A stretch of DNA of 64,000 bases from Miltoncostaea sp963770865. Lineage in GTDB: Bacteria > Actinomycetota > Thermoleophilia > Miltoncostaeales > Miltoncostaeaceae. The notes under the pieces were generated by a model. It ran no database searches, was not told the origin of the DNA, and saw only the letters and a list, made by a program, of their open reading frames with translations. A program made the position numbers and the translations under genes. Below are positions 50,406 through 58,467 of the stretch, piece by piece. The stretch lies in the NCBI GenBank assembly GCA_963770865.1, contig CAVYRD010000012.1:124001-188000 (forward strand), written 5' to 3'. The stretch's first letter is position 1. Each line of letters begins with the position of its first letter.

Positions 50406-51749
50406 CTAGCAGAGGCGTCCGCGCGCCTCGGCGGCCGCGGTCCGCACCGCGGCGGCGTCCAGGCGCACCGCGGCGCCGTCGCGCAGCACCTCCTCGCCGT
50501 CCACCACCGCCAGCCGCACGGCCGCCTCCGGGTCGAGGGCCGCGCGCGCCGGCCCGCCGCCCGGCCGGGCCGGGCGCACGGAGATCAGGTCCGCCCGCTT
50601 GCCGGGCTCCAGGCTCCCGACCTCGGCGGCCAGGCCGATGGCCCGGGCGGCGTCGATCGTGATGAGGCGCAGGACGGCGGCGTCGTCGAGGTCGAGCACC
50701 CCGGCGTGCATCTCCCGGCACGCGCGCGCCTCGCCGCGCAGGTCGTAGTCGCCCCCGCTCGCCGGGCTGTCCGTGCCGAGCCCCACGGCCACGCCCGCCG
50801 CGCGGAGCGCCTCGAGCGGTGCGCGGCCGCAGAGGAGGTGCGCGTTGGAGCGCGGGCAGTGGGCGACGCTCACGCCGAGCGCGGCGAGCGTCCCGGGGTC
50901 GCCGCGGCCCAGCCGCACGCAGTGGGCGGCGATCAGGCCGGGCGCGACGACCCCGGCGGCGGCGACGCGGGCGACGGGGCCGTCGGCGGGCGGGCCCGCC
51001 CAGCGCCCGGGCTCCAGGCCCGCCCGGGCGAAGAGCGCGCCGAGGGGACCGTCGCCGGTCGCGATGACCCGCTCCTCGTCGGGCGACTCGGCCAGGTGGG
51101 TCGCCCACGACCGCTCGCGCAGGCCGGGGTGCGCGCGCAGGGCCGCCCAGAGCTCCGGCCCCACGGTGTAGGGGGCGTGCGGAGACACTCCCACGCGCGC
51201 GCGCGGGCCGGCCTGCCCGTCGAGGGCCGCGACCTCGCCCGCCACGCGCTCGGCGGCGGCCGCGGCGGCGTGGCCGGTCTCGCGGCCGAACGCCTCGAGG
51301 TGCACCAGCCCGCGCAGGCCGGTCTCGGCCATCGCCCGGGCCCCGGCGCCGGTGGGGCCGGAGTCGGCGAGCGTCGTGGTGCCCGCCTCGAGCGCCCGCA
51401 GCGCGCCGAAGCGGGCCGCGGCCGCGTGGTCCTCCGGGAGCATCCGCGCCCGCACCCGCAGCATGCCGCCGAGCCACTCGCCGAACCCGGCGGGCGGCAG
51501 CAGGCCGTCGAGCAGGCTCCACTCCAGGTGGGTGTGGGCGTCGACCAGGCCCGGGGCGATCACCTCGGCGCCGCGGTCCTCCACCGGGAGGTCCGGGTTG
51601 GCCGCGCGCACCGCGGCGGCCGGGCCGACGTGGGTCAGGCGCCCGTCCCGTGCGGCGACCGCCCCGTCGCGGATCGGGGGACCGGCGGCCGTGAGGATCC
51701 AGTCGGAGCGCCAGACGCGCCCCGCGGCGGGATCAGCCGACCTTCTCAT
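50406..51749 (-). CDS. amidohydrolase, probable aminodeoxyfutalosine deaminase
   Basis: A 447-residue amidohydrolase of the SAH-deaminase/chlorohydrolase (MtaD/TrzN) group. Metal ligands appear in VIAPGLVDAHTHLEWSLLDG (HxH), GVSPHAPYTVG, SWATHLAESPDEE with the His-x-x-Glu and VGLGTDSPASGGDYDLRGE with the catalytic Asp. The C-terminus LEPGKRADLISVRP is typical. Such enzymes deaminate adenine-containing nucleosides. Since mqnA and mqnC lie 4-6 kb away, deamination of aminofutalosine to futalosine fits best, by context. TatA overlaps its start. Confidence 0.85.
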   Translation of the reverse strand: MRRSADPAAGRVWRSDWILTAAGPPIRDGAVAARDGRLTHVGPAAAVRAANPDLPVEDRGAEVIAPGLVDAHTHLEWSLLDGLLPPAGFGEWLGGMLRVRARMLPEDHAAAARFGALRALEAGTTTLADSGPTGAGARAMAETGLRGLVHLEAFGRETGHAAAAAAERVAGEVAALDGQAGPRARVGVSPHAPYTVGPELWAALRAHPGLRERSWATHLAESPDEERVIATGDGPLGALFARAGLEPGRWAGPPADGPVARVAAAGVVAPGLIAAHCVRLGRGDPGTLAALGVSVAHCPRSNAHLLCGRAPLEALRAAGVAVGLGTDSPASGGDYDLRGEARACREMHAGVLDLDDAAVLRLITIDAARAIGLAAEVGSLEPGKRADLISVRPARPGGGPARAALDPEAAVRLAVVDGEEVLRDGAAVRLDAAAVRTAAAEARGRLC

Positions 51750-51936
51750 CCTCCCGCTCGGCGGGGCCGCTGATGGCGTCGCCGTCGGAGTGGTCGTCCT
51801 TGCCGGTGATGCCGTCCTTGAACTCCCGCGCGCCGGCGCCGAGGTTGCGGCCCAGCTCCGGCAGCCGCTTGGCGCCGAACACCAGCAGGATGATGACGAG
51901 GACGATGATCAGCTGGATGGGCGAGAAGTCCACCAC
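51733..51936 (-). CDS. tatA: twin-arginine translocase subunit TatA
   Basis: A 67-residue protein from GTG 51936 (GAGAGGAGG precedes): one membrane helix, FSPIQLIIVLVIILLVFGAK, then RLPELGRNLGAGAREFKDGI and an acidic tail. This is the classic TatA architecture with the FGxxRLPELGRxLG hinge. TatA forms the export pore for folded Tat substrates such as Rieske proteins. It overlaps the downstream amidohydrolase by 17 bp. TatC is not in the window. Confidence 0.92.
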   Translation of the reverse strand: MVDFSPIQLIIVLVIILLVFGAKRLPELGRNLGAGAREFKDGITGKDDHSDGDAISGPAEREDEKVG

Positions 51937-51987
51937 GCCCCTCCTCTCGGGTCGGCCGCGGGGGTGTGCTCGGGGTCCGAGGGTAGC

Positions 51988-52410
51988 ATGGCCCCGATGG
52001 CGGCCCTCACCTCGCGGCCGGCGGGCGTCGCGGCCCGCCTCGATCCGATCCCGGTCGCCTGGGGAGGCCTCGCGGCGTCCCTCGGCCTCATGGTCGGCGC
52101 CGGGCGCGACTGGCCCGTGCGCCTGTTGGCGGCCGCGCTCTCGTTCGGCATCGGCGGATTCCTGGCCGGGGTCCGCGCGGCGGGTCGCCGGGTGGCCCAC
52201 GCGATCGGCGCCTGGGTGGCCGGCTACGTCATCCACGCGTGCTTCATCGTGCTCGCCAACGTGATCGACGTGCTGGGAGGGCCGGACGCGCCGCCGCTCG
52301 TCGCCGGCAGCGGGGAGCGCTGGCTCTACGCGCTCGGCTGGTCCTTCCTCATGGCGCTGGCCGGCGGCCTGGTCGCCAACTCCTGGCTGCGGCCCGCGGG
52401 GCGCCGCTGA
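51988..52410 (+). CDS. hypothetical membrane protein
   Basis: A 140-residue protein with about four membrane segments: VAWGGLAASLGLMVGAG, WPVRLLAAALSFGIGGFLAG, AIGAWVAGYVIHACFIVLAN and WLYALGWSFLMALAGGLVAN. No family is recognised. ATG 51988 is preferred over the next ATG (51997). It is divergent from tatA with 51 bp between and converges on the dCTP deaminase gene with a 3-bp gap. Confidence 0.7.
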   Translation: MAPMAALTSRPAGVAARLDPIPVAWGGLAASLGLMVGAGRDWPVRLLAAALSFGIGGFLAGVRAAGRRVAHAIGAWVAGYVIHACFIVLANVIDVLGGPDAPPLVAGSGERWLYALGWSFLMALAGGLVANSWLRPAGRR

Positions 52411-52413
52411 CGC

Positions 52414-52974
52414 TCAGGAGCCCGGGCGCTCGAAGTTCAGGTGGTACGAGCTCGCGGTGGGGCCGCTCTGCCCCTGGTACTTGCCCTGATAGGGACGATC
52501 GACCGGGGTGGTCATCTGCAGGAACGAGATCTGCCCGATCGGCATCCCCGGCACGATCGAGATGGGCAGCCGCGCGACGTTCGACAGCTCCAGGGTGATG
52601 GTCCCGTCGAAGCCCGGGTCGACGTAGCCCGCCGTCGAGTGGATGAGCAGGCCCAGGCGGCCGAGGCTCGACTTGCCCTCGAGGCGGGCCACCAGATCGT
52701 CCGGCAGGGCGACCCGCTCGGCCGTGGAGCCGAGCACGAACTCGCCCGGGTGCAGGATGAACGCCTCGCCCTCGGCGATCGTGACGACCTCGGTGAGGTC
52801 GTCGTTCGGCACGGTCACGTCGATGAAGGTGCGCCGGTTGTTGTGGAACACCCGGAAGTCGGGGGCGACGCGCAGGTCGACGGACGACGGCTGCAGCAGC
52901 GACTCGTCCCACGGATCGATCACGAGGCGGCCGGCCGCGATCTCCTGCCGGATGGTTCGATCGGAGAGGACCAT
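52414..52974 (-). CDS. dcd: dCTP deaminase (possibly bifunctional with dUTPase)
   Basis: A 186-residue protein: MVLSDRTIRQEIAAGRLVI, LQPSSVDLRVAPDFRVFHNN, HPGEFVLGSTAERVALPDDL, RLEGKSSLGRLGLLIHSTAG, YVDPGFDGTITLELSN and PIGQISFLQM. These are the dCTP deaminase/dUTPase motifs, with the catalytic Glu in TLELSN. The enzyme makes dUMP (bifunctional type) or dUTP from dCTP for thymidylate synthesis; mycobacterial homologues are bifunctional. It is divergent from lipA with 37 bp between starts. Confidence 0.95.
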   Translation of the reverse strand: MVLSDRTIRQEIAAGRLVIDPWDESLLQPSSVDLRVAPDFRVFHNNRRTFIDVTVPNDDLTEVVTIAEGEAFILHPGEFVLGSTAERVALPDDLVARLEGKSSLGRLGLLIHSTAGYVDPGFDGTITLELSNVARLPISIVPGMPIGQISFLQMTTPVDRPYQGKYQGQSGPTASSYHLNFERPGS

Positions 52975-53011
52975 TCGGTCAGGGAGCGTACCGGTCCGCT
53001 ACCGTGACGGC

Positions 53012-54061
53012 ATGGTCGCCGCGCGCGGATTCCGGGTCGAGGACGTGCCCGGCGGCCCCGCCCGCGAGGCGGTCGCCGCCGCCCGCGCCGAGGGCTGGAT
53101 CCCGGACGTCCTGCTCGGGGCCTCCCTCGTGGGCGAGGGGCCGGCCGCCGCGCTCGACCTCGTGGACGTGACGCCGGAGGAGCTGGCCCAGCTCTGCGAT
53201 CGCCGGCGCCTGCCGCGCTGGGTCATCGCCAAGAACCCGCTCTCGGGCGGTTTCGTCAGCACCAAGGCCCTGATGCGCACCTCCGAGCTGGTGACGGTGT
53301 GCGAGGAGGCGGCCTGCCCCAACATCGGCAAGTGCTGGCAGCGGGGCACGGCCACCTTCATGATCGCCGGCGCCACCTGCACGCGCGGCTGCCGCTTCTG
53401 CAACGTCGCCACCGGGCGCCCCTCGGGCCCGCCCGACCCCCGCGAGCCGGTCCGCATCGCCGAGGCGGCGGCCCAGATGGGCCTGCGCTTCGTCGTGATC
53501 ACCGCCGTGGCCCGCGACGACATCCCCGACGGCGGCGCGGCCCACTTCGCCGCATGCATCGCCGCGCTGCGCGAGCGCCTGCCCGAGTGCCGTGTCGAGG
53601 TCCTGATCCCCGACCTGCGCGGCAGCTGGGACGCGCTCGACGCGGTCATCGCCGCCGCGCCGGACGTGCTGAACCACAACACCGAGACCGTGCCGCGCCT
53701 CTACTCGCGCGTGCGCCCGGGTGCGCGCTACGAGCGCACCCTGGAGCTGCTGTCGCGCAGCGCCTCGGCCGGGCTCGCCACCAAGAGCGGCATCATGGTC
53801 GGCCTCGGCGAGAGCCTGGCCGAGATCGCCGGCGTCCTCTCCGACCTGGCCTCCGCCGGGTGCGGCCCGGTGACCGTCGGCCAGTACCTGCGCCCGTCGC
53901 CCGCGCACCTGCCGGTCGAGCGCTTCTACGCACCCGCCGAGTACCCCGCGATCGCCGCCCTGGGGCGGGATCTGGGGCTCGCGCACGTCGAGTCCGGCCC
54001 CCTCGTGCGGTCCTCGTTCGAGGCCGACCGGGTGGCCGAGTCGGCGCTGCTGCACGCCTGA
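53012..54061 (+). CDS. lipA: lipoyl synthase with N-terminal extension
   Basis: A 349-residue radical SAM enzyme. The auxiliary cluster motif CEEAACPNIGKC and the radical SAM motif CTRGCRFCNVATG are both intact. VITAVARDDIPDGGAAHFA, VEVLIPDLRG, LNHNTETVPRLYSRVRPG, TKSGIMVGLGE and VTVGQYLRPS complete the signature. It inserts two sulfurs into octanoyl groups. The normal start (RRLPRWV) is preceded by about 70 extra residues (RGFRVEDVPGGPAREAVAAA, DVLLGASLVGEGPAAALDLV) that I do not recognise. Either a longer N-terminus or an internal start is used. lipB is not in the window. Confidence 0.93.
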   Translation: MVAARGFRVEDVPGGPAREAVAAARAEGWIPDVLLGASLVGEGPAAALDLVDVTPEELAQLCDRRRLPRWVIAKNPLSGGFVSTKALMRTSELVTVCEEAACPNIGKCWQRGTATFMIAGATCTRGCRFCNVATGRPSGPPDPREPVRIAEAAAQMGLRFVVITAVARDDIPDGGAAHFAACIAALRERLPECRVEVLIPDLRGSWDALDAVIAAAPDVLNHNTETVPRLYSRVRPGARYERTLELLSRSASAGLATKSGIMVGLGESLAEIAGVLSDLASAGCGPVTVGQYLRPSPAHLPVERFYAPAEYPAIAALGRDLGLAHVESGPLVRSSFEADRVAESALLHA

Positions 54062-54072
54062 CGTCCGGGGCC

Positions 54073-54091
54073 GCCCGCGAACCTCGCGGGC
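54073..54091. terminator. hairpin after lipA
   Basis: GCCCGCG (54073-54079) pairs with CGCGGGC (54085-54091) around AACCT, 11 bp after the lipA stop. No T-run follows. It separates lipA from the sigma-28-type promoter that begins at 54095. Confidence 0.5.
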
Positions 54092-54094
54092 GTC

Positions 54095-54121
54095 TCAAGT
54101 CCGGGCAACCCGGGCCGATAC
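54095..54121 (+). promoter_or_regulatory. sigma-28 (FliA/WhiG)-type promoter
   Basis: TCAAGTCC (54095-54102), an 11-bp spacer and GCCGATAC (54114-54121) match the FliA/WhiG consensus TAAAGTTT-N11-GCCGATAA with exact spacing. The only downstream gene on this strand is the zinc-ribbon protein at 54196, about 70 bp after the expected start of transcription. No other copy of this arrangement was found in the window. Confidence 0.65.
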
Positions 54122-54195
54122 CTCAGCCACACCAGCCAACCAGCGACGACGGCCACGGACGGCGGTCGGTTGCGCCGCGAGAGACGGACACAGCC

Positions 54196-54648
54196 ATGAA
54201 GGGCTACCGAACCAAGAAGATCGCCCTCCCCGGAGGGAAGGTCATCGAGATCGTCTACTTCTCCGAGCCGAACCCGGACGCCGCGGTCCCCGGTGTCGAG
54301 GTCAACGCCGAGACGGCCGCGGCGCTCGAGGACGGCTCGGCCCTCGTGGAGACCTCGCTGGAGCTCCACGTCTGCCCCGCCTGCGAGAGCGACCTCGTCT
54401 ACCCGGTCAGCTGGGAGGAGCGCGAGGGCGACTCGTGGAGGATCGAGCGGCGCTGCCCCAACTGCGAGTGGCGGCACACGGGTGAGTTCAGCCAGGACGA
54501 GGTCGAGCTCTTCGACGACGCCCTGAACGACGGCACCGAGGACCTCCTGGTGAACCTGCGCAACTTCGCGCGGGCGAACATGGAGGAGGACGTGGAGCGC
54601 CTCATCGAGGCCATCCACCTCGACCGCATCGAGCCCATGGACTTCTAG
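54196..54648 (+). CDS. hypothetical zinc-ribbon protein, sigma-28-type control
   Basis: A 150-residue acidic protein. The N-terminus MKGYRTKKIALPGGKVIEIV is followed by ELHVCPACESDLVYPVSW and, 30 residues later, RRCPNCEWRHTGEF, a four-cysteine zinc ribbon. The C-terminal third is helical, with LFDDALNDGTEDLLVNLRNF and MEEDVERLIEAIHLDRIEPM. No family is recognised. The FliA/WhiG-type promoter at 54095 suggests expression with motility, pilus or developmental genes, perhaps as a small regulator. It converges on the rhodanese gene. Confidence 0.75.
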   Translation: MKGYRTKKIALPGGKVIEIVYFSEPNPDAAVPGVEVNAETAAALEDGSALVETSLELHVCPACESDLVYPVSWEEREGDSWRIERRCPNCEWRHTGEFSQDEVELFDDALNDGTEDLLVNLRNFARANMEEDVERLIEAIHLDRIEPMDF

Positions 54649-54698
54649 TCCGGGGGACGGCCGTCGCAGCGGAGCCGGACAGCGGCACCGCCTCGTGC

Positions 54699-55022
54699 CT
54701 ACCGGGGCGGCTCGCCCTCGTACGGCAGGCCCGCGACGGCCCAGGCGATGATGCCGCCCTCGATGTTGGCGACCTCGCCGTGCTCGCCGTTGGCGGTGAG
54801 GTAGTCGGCCACCTGGGCGCTGCGCGCGCCCGAGCGGCAGAGCACCGCCAGCGGCGTGTCGGAGGGGATCTCGTCGATGCTCGCCAGCAGCTCGCTCATC
54901 GGGACCAGCGGGACGCCCTCGACGCGCGTGACCTCGGCCTCGGACTCCTCGCGCACGTCGATGATCGCGAGCTCGCCGTCCTTCCAGAGGCGGTAGGCCT
55001 CCTCCACCGAGAAGTCGGCCAT
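54699..55022 (-). CDS. rhodanese-like domain protein
   Basis: A 107-residue single rhodanese domain: SVEEAYRLWKDGELAIIDVR and VPLVPMSELLASIDEIPSD, with the active-site loop LAVLCRSGARSAQVADYL and the end EGGIIAWAVAGLPYEGEPPR. The catalytic cysteine in CRSGARS is present, so sulfurtransferase activity is likely. Its ATG overlaps the mqnC stop (TGATG), so it is part of the menaquinone operon and might supply sulfur for an iron-sulfur enzyme such as MqnC, by inference. Confidence 0.9.
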   Translation of the reverse strand: MADFSVEEAYRLWKDGELAIIDVREESEAEVTRVEGVPLVPMSELLASIDEIPSDTPLAVLCRSGARSAQVADYLTANGEHGEVANIEGGIIAWAVAGLPYEGEPPR

Positions 55023-56113
55023 CAGAAGGTGCGCACGGCCCGGTAGAGGGTGTCGCGCTGCACCGCGCGGCGGCCGGTGGCCTCGATCGCCCGCACCATG
55101 CGGTCGGTGTCGAGGCGGAAGGCCGTGCCGGCGGCCCGCACCACGTTCTCCTCGATCATGATCGAGCCCATGTCGTCGCAGCCGAACTCCAGGGCGAGCT
55201 GGCCGATGCGCAGCCCCTGGGTGACCCACGACGACTGGAAGTGGGGGAAGTTGTCGAGGTAGAGGCGGCTGACGGCCAGCATCATCAGGTAGTCGGCGGG
55301 CGTGGTGTGCGCGTGGTCGTCGCCGCGCGCGCTGCCGCCGCCGGACTGGTAGCTCCAGCAGACGAACGCGCGGAAGCCCGCGGTCTCGTCCTGCACCTCG
55401 CGCAGGCGGCGCAGGTGCTCGACGCGGTCCTCGGGGGTGTCGACCGTCCCGTACATCATCGTCGCGGTGGTTGACATGCCGGCCCGGTGGGCCGCCTTCA
55501 TCACGTCGAGCCACTCGTCGCTGGTCGTCTTGCGCGGCGCGATCACCTGGCGCACCCGGTCGACGAGGATCTCCGCGCCGCCGCCCGGCAGCGAGTCGTG
55601 GCCCACCGCGCGCAGGCGCGTGAGCGTCTCGTCCAGGCTCAGCTTGGAGACCTTGCTGATGTGGAGGATCTCCGACGGCGAGAGGGCGTGCAGGTGGATC
55701 GGGTAGCGCGCCTTGATGTCGCTGAACAGGTCCTCGTACCACTCGATCCGCAGGTTGGGGTGGTGGCCGCCCTGCAGGAGCAGCGCGGTGCCGCCCAGGT
55801 CGAGCGTCTCCTCGATCTTGCGGAAGATGACCGACTTCGGCAGCACGTAGCCCTCGGGATCGAGGGGCCGCCGGTAGAAGGCGCAGAAGTCGCAGTCGGT
55901 GATGCAGAAGTTGGTGTAGTTGACGTTGCGGTCGATCACGAACGTCACGACGCCGGGGTCGGTGGTCGCGTCGCGCATGCGGCCCGCGGCCTCGCCGACG
56001 GCCACCAGGTCGCGGGAGGCGAGCAGCGCCAGCGCGTCCTCGTCGGTCAGGCGCTCGCCCGCCAGGACCCCCTCGAGGATCTCCTGCGTGCGCGTGGGTG
56101 CGAGCGTCGACAT
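55022..56113 (-). CDS. mqnC: cyclic dehypoxanthinyl futalosine synthase MqnC
   Basis: A 363-residue radical SAM enzyme. NVNYTNFCITDCDFCAFYRR holds the CX3CX2C cluster; LLLQGGHHPNLRIEWYEDLF, IHLHALSPSEILHISKVSKL, SLPGGGAEILVDRVRQVIAP, TTATMMYGTVDTPEDRVEHL and FGCDDMGSIMIEENVVRAAG are MqnC signatures. It cyclises dehypoxanthine futalosine, step three of the futalosine pathway to menaquinone. The downstream rhodanese is coupled. mqnA lies 10 bp upstream on the same strand. Confidence 0.95.
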   Translation of the reverse strand: MSTLAPTRTQEILEGVLAGERLTDEDALALLASRDLVAVGEAAGRMRDATTDPGVVTFVIDRNVNYTNFCITDCDFCAFYRRPLDPEGYVLPKSVIFRKIEETLDLGGTALLLQGGHHPNLRIEWYEDLFSDIKARYPIHLHALSPSEILHISKVSKLSLDETLTRLRAVGHDSLPGGGAEILVDRVRQVIAPRKTTSDEWLDVMKAAHRAGMSTTATMMYGTVDTPEDRVEHLRRLREVQDETAGFRAFVCWSYQSGGGSARGDDHAHTTPADYLMMLAVSRLYLDNFPHFQSSWVTQGLRIGQLALEFGCDDMGSIMIEENVVRAAGTAFRLDTDRMVRAIEATGRRAVQRDTLYRAVRTF

Positions 56114-56123
56114 CCGGATGATC

Positions 56124-56924
56124 TTACGCGGCCAGCCGGGGGACGGCCGCGAGCTCGCCGATCGCGGCCGCCTGGGTGAGGAACGTCTCGAGCCCGTCGC
56201 GCTCCGCCGCGCCGAACTCGTAGCGCAGGCGCCGCAGGTAGGGGCGGATGAAGTCGGCCGGGAAGGGGAAGCGCGCGGCCGCGGCGGCCACCACGGCCTC
56301 GGGGTCGGCCAGATAGGCGGAGCGGGCCTCGGTGAGCAGGCGCGCGAACGCGGCGAGCGCCTCGGCCCGCTCGCGGGCCACGCGCTCGCCGGCGGCCCAC
56401 ACGGCGAACACCATCGGCCGGCCGGTCCGCTCGCGCCACACGGCCGCGAGGTCGGTGCGGTGCTCGGCGAAGGGCTCCCGCAGGCCCGTCAGCGCCTCGT
56501 CGCCGATCAGGAGGACCCCGTCCACGCCGCGCAGGGCATCGGCCGGCGGCCGGTCGAGGACGCCGAACGGCGGCGCGTCCGGCCCGAGCAGCACGCGCAG
56601 GAGGGCGACCGACGTCTCGCTGTGGGGCGTGACCGCGACGGTGCGGACCCGGTCGAAGGGCACTCGCGAGAACAGCTGGATCGAGTCGACCGCGCCGTTG
56701 GCCGTGATCGACGCCACGGGCACCAGGCGCAGCCGCTCGGCGTTGCGCGCGTAGGCGATGCTCGACATGGCCGACACGTCGAGGCGGCCCCCGATCAGCG
56801 CGTGGTTGAGCGTCGAGGGGACCCCGTCGGCGAAGGCGAGCGTCGGGTCGGCCGCGCGCTCGAGCCCGTGGTAGATGGGGTACATGTTGAGGGCCGAGAT
56901 GCGGCCCACGCGCAGCAGCCTCAC
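56124..56924 (-). CDS. mqnA: chorismate dehydratase MqnA
   Basis: A 266-residue periplasmic-binding-like fold enzyme: LRVGRISALNMYPIYHGLER, VPSTLNHALIGGRLDVSAMS, SIAYARNAERLRLVPVASIT, IQLFSRVPFDRVRTVAVTPH, SETSVALLRVLLG and LIGDEALTGL. This is the MqnA pattern. It dehydrates chorismate to 3-enolpyruvyl-benzoate, the first step of the futalosine route. GTG 56924 overlaps the upstream gene stop (GTGA). Partners in the operon are mqnC, polyprenyl synthase, menG and ubiX. Confidence 0.93.
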   Translation of the reverse strand: MRLLRVGRISALNMYPIYHGLERAADPTLAFADGVPSTLNHALIGGRLDVSAMSSIAYARNAERLRLVPVASITANGAVDSIQLFSRVPFDRVRTVAVTPHSETSVALLRVLLGPDAPPFGVLDRPPADALRGVDGVLLIGDEALTGLREPFAEHRTDLAAVWRERTGRPMVFAVWAAGERVARERAEALAAFARLLTEARSAYLADPEAVVAAAAARFPFPADFIRPYLRRLRYEFGAAERDGLETFLTQAAAIGELAAVPRLAA

Positions 56925-57487
56925 GCCGGCCTCACCCGGGCCCCGACGCCCGCGGCCAGGCGATCGGTGTCGGCGCCGTCGCCCTCGGGCACGCGCCACT
57001 CGGACGCCCCGAAGGCCACGGCGATCTGGCAGGCCGCCGGGCCCAGGCGCGCCCAGTGGGGGCGCACCTCGACGCCGGCGGGCAGCGCCAACCGGCAGAC
57101 CGCCACGATCGTCAGGTCCTCGACACCCCATGAGCCGGGGCGCTCGGCGCTGCCCTCGGCCGGGACCGGGCAGACCGCCCGCAGCAGGCCGGTCTCGCGC
57201 GCGAGCGCGGCGAGGGCGGCGATCCGCTCGGCGACCGCGGCCGGGTCGTGCCCGGCGCCGTACGCCACGGCGGCCTCGCTCGGGCGCCCGGCCGCGTGCG
57301 CGGCGCGGTGCTCGGCGATGGGCCCCTCGGCGTCGCCGTCGGCCAGCCGGTCCTCCGCCGCGCCGCCGCGCGCGACGGCCACCGGGCCGCCCGGCGCGAC
57401 GCCGGCCGCCCGCGCCGCCGCCAGCGGGTCGCCCGCCCGCAGCAGATCCTCGATGCGCTCCCGGCTCACGGCCGCGTCGCCGCTCAC
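56921..57487 (-). CDS. orphan protein resembling the C-terminal half of MqnE/MqnC
   Basis: A 188-residue protein from GTG 57487, coupled to both neighbours by GTGA overlaps. The second half resembles MqnE: AERIAALAALARETGLLRAV, then VEDLTIVAVCRLALPAGVEV and RPHWARLGPAACQIAVAFGA, where MqnE has TIAVARLLLDNIPHIKAYW and LGPKLAQVALHFGA. The radical SAM cysteine motif and the first barrel half are absent; the N-terminus (SRERIEDLLRAGDPLAAARA) is like the small helical start of such enzymes. It is either a degenerate paralogue or a partner subunit of an MqnE encoded elsewhere. No frameshift explains the missing part. Confidence 0.7.
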   Translation of the reverse strand: MSGDAAVSRERIEDLLRAGDPLAAARAAGVAPGGPVAVARGGAAEDRLADGDAEGPIAEHRAAHAAGRPSEAAVAYGAGHDPAAVAERIAALAALARETGLLRAVCPVPAEGSAERPGSWGVEDLTIVAVCRLALPAGVEVRPHWARLGPAACQIAVAFGASEWRVPEGDGADTDRLAAGVGARVRPA

Positions 57488-58467
57488 GAGTAGCGATCCA
57501 CGACGCCGTCGGCGATCTGCAGCAGGGCCGGGACGTCGGCCCCGTCCGCCGGGCCGTCCTCGATCGCGCGCCGCGCCGCCGCGACGAAGGCGAGCGCCCG
57601 CCCGCGCGCGATGCTCAGGCCCTCGTGCCCCGCGAGCCGGTCGCACAGGTCCTCCAGCCCGGGGCCGGCGGTCGCCGCGGCGACCGCCCCGCGCAGACCG
57701 GGCTCGATCTGCATCGCGAGGATCACCGGGAGCGTCACCGTGCCGTCGCAGAGGTCCGTGCCGCGCCGCTTGCCCGTCGCGGCCGGCGCCCCGGCCAGGT
57801 CCAGGATGTCGTCGAAGATCTGGAACGCCATGCCCACGTTCTCGCCGAACGCGGCCAGGCGCTGCTCGGCCTCCGGGCCGGCGCCGCCCACGAGGGCCCC
57901 CAGCCGGCAGGCCACGGCGAACAGCGCGGCGGTCTTGCGCCGGCAGCGGGCGAGGTAGTCGCCCTCGGTCAGGTCGAGGTCGTAGGCCGCGCGCTGCTGG
58001 TCGAGCTCGCCCTGGGAGAGGTCGAGCGCCGCGCCGGCCAGCGCGCTCACCGCGCGAGGCGAGCCGGTGCGCGTCAGCTCGCCGAAGGCACGGGCGAAGA
58101 GGAAGTCGCCGGTGCTCACCGCCCGGTCGGCGCCGAGCGAGTCGGCGACGGTGGGCCGACCGCGGCGCATGGTGGCGCCGTCGAGCAGGTCGTCGTGCAC
58201 CAGCGTCGCCATGTGGACGAGCTCGACCGCCGCGCCCGCCGACAGCAGGCTCTCGCGGCGGCCCTCGGTGGCGAGCGCCGCCTGGGGCGCCGCGCAGAAG
58301 ACGAGCAGCGGGCGCACCCGCTTGCCCCCGGCGGCGAGCGTGTCCTCCGCCGGCCCGGCCACCCGCTCGGCGTGGCCCGCGACGGCCGCGCGCAGGCGCT
58401 GCTCGCAGAGCGCCAGCAGCGGCGTCAGCGGGCGCACGCGCGGCGGAAGCGACACGGTCGAGGTCAC
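57484..58467 (-). CDS. polyprenyl diphosphate synthase
   Basis: A 327-residue trans-prenyltransferase: AAGGKRVRPLLVFCAA, then the first Asp-rich motif ELVHMATLVHDDLLDGATMR, GDFLFARAFGEL, YLARCRRKTAALFAVACRLG, and the second motif MAFQIFDDILDLAG. The class makes the C35-C45 side chain of menaquinone. It lies between the MqnE-like gene and menG with 4-bp overlaps. Product length cannot be fixed from sequence. Confidence 0.92.
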   Translation of the reverse strand: MTSTVSLPPRVRPLTPLLALCEQRLRAAVAGHAERVAGPAEDTLAAGGKRVRPLLVFCAAPQAALATEGRRESLLSAGAAVELVHMATLVHDDLLDGATMRRGRPTVADSLGADRAVSTGDFLFARAFGELTRTGSPRAVSALAGAALDLSQGELDQQRAAYDLDLTEGDYLARCRRKTAALFAVACRLGALVGGAGPEAEQRLAAFGENVGMAFQIFDDILDLAGAPAATGKRRGTDLCDGTVTLPVILAMQIEPGLRGAVAAATAGPGLEDLCDRLAGHEGLSIARGRALAFVAAARRAIEDGPADGADVPALLQIADGVVDRYS

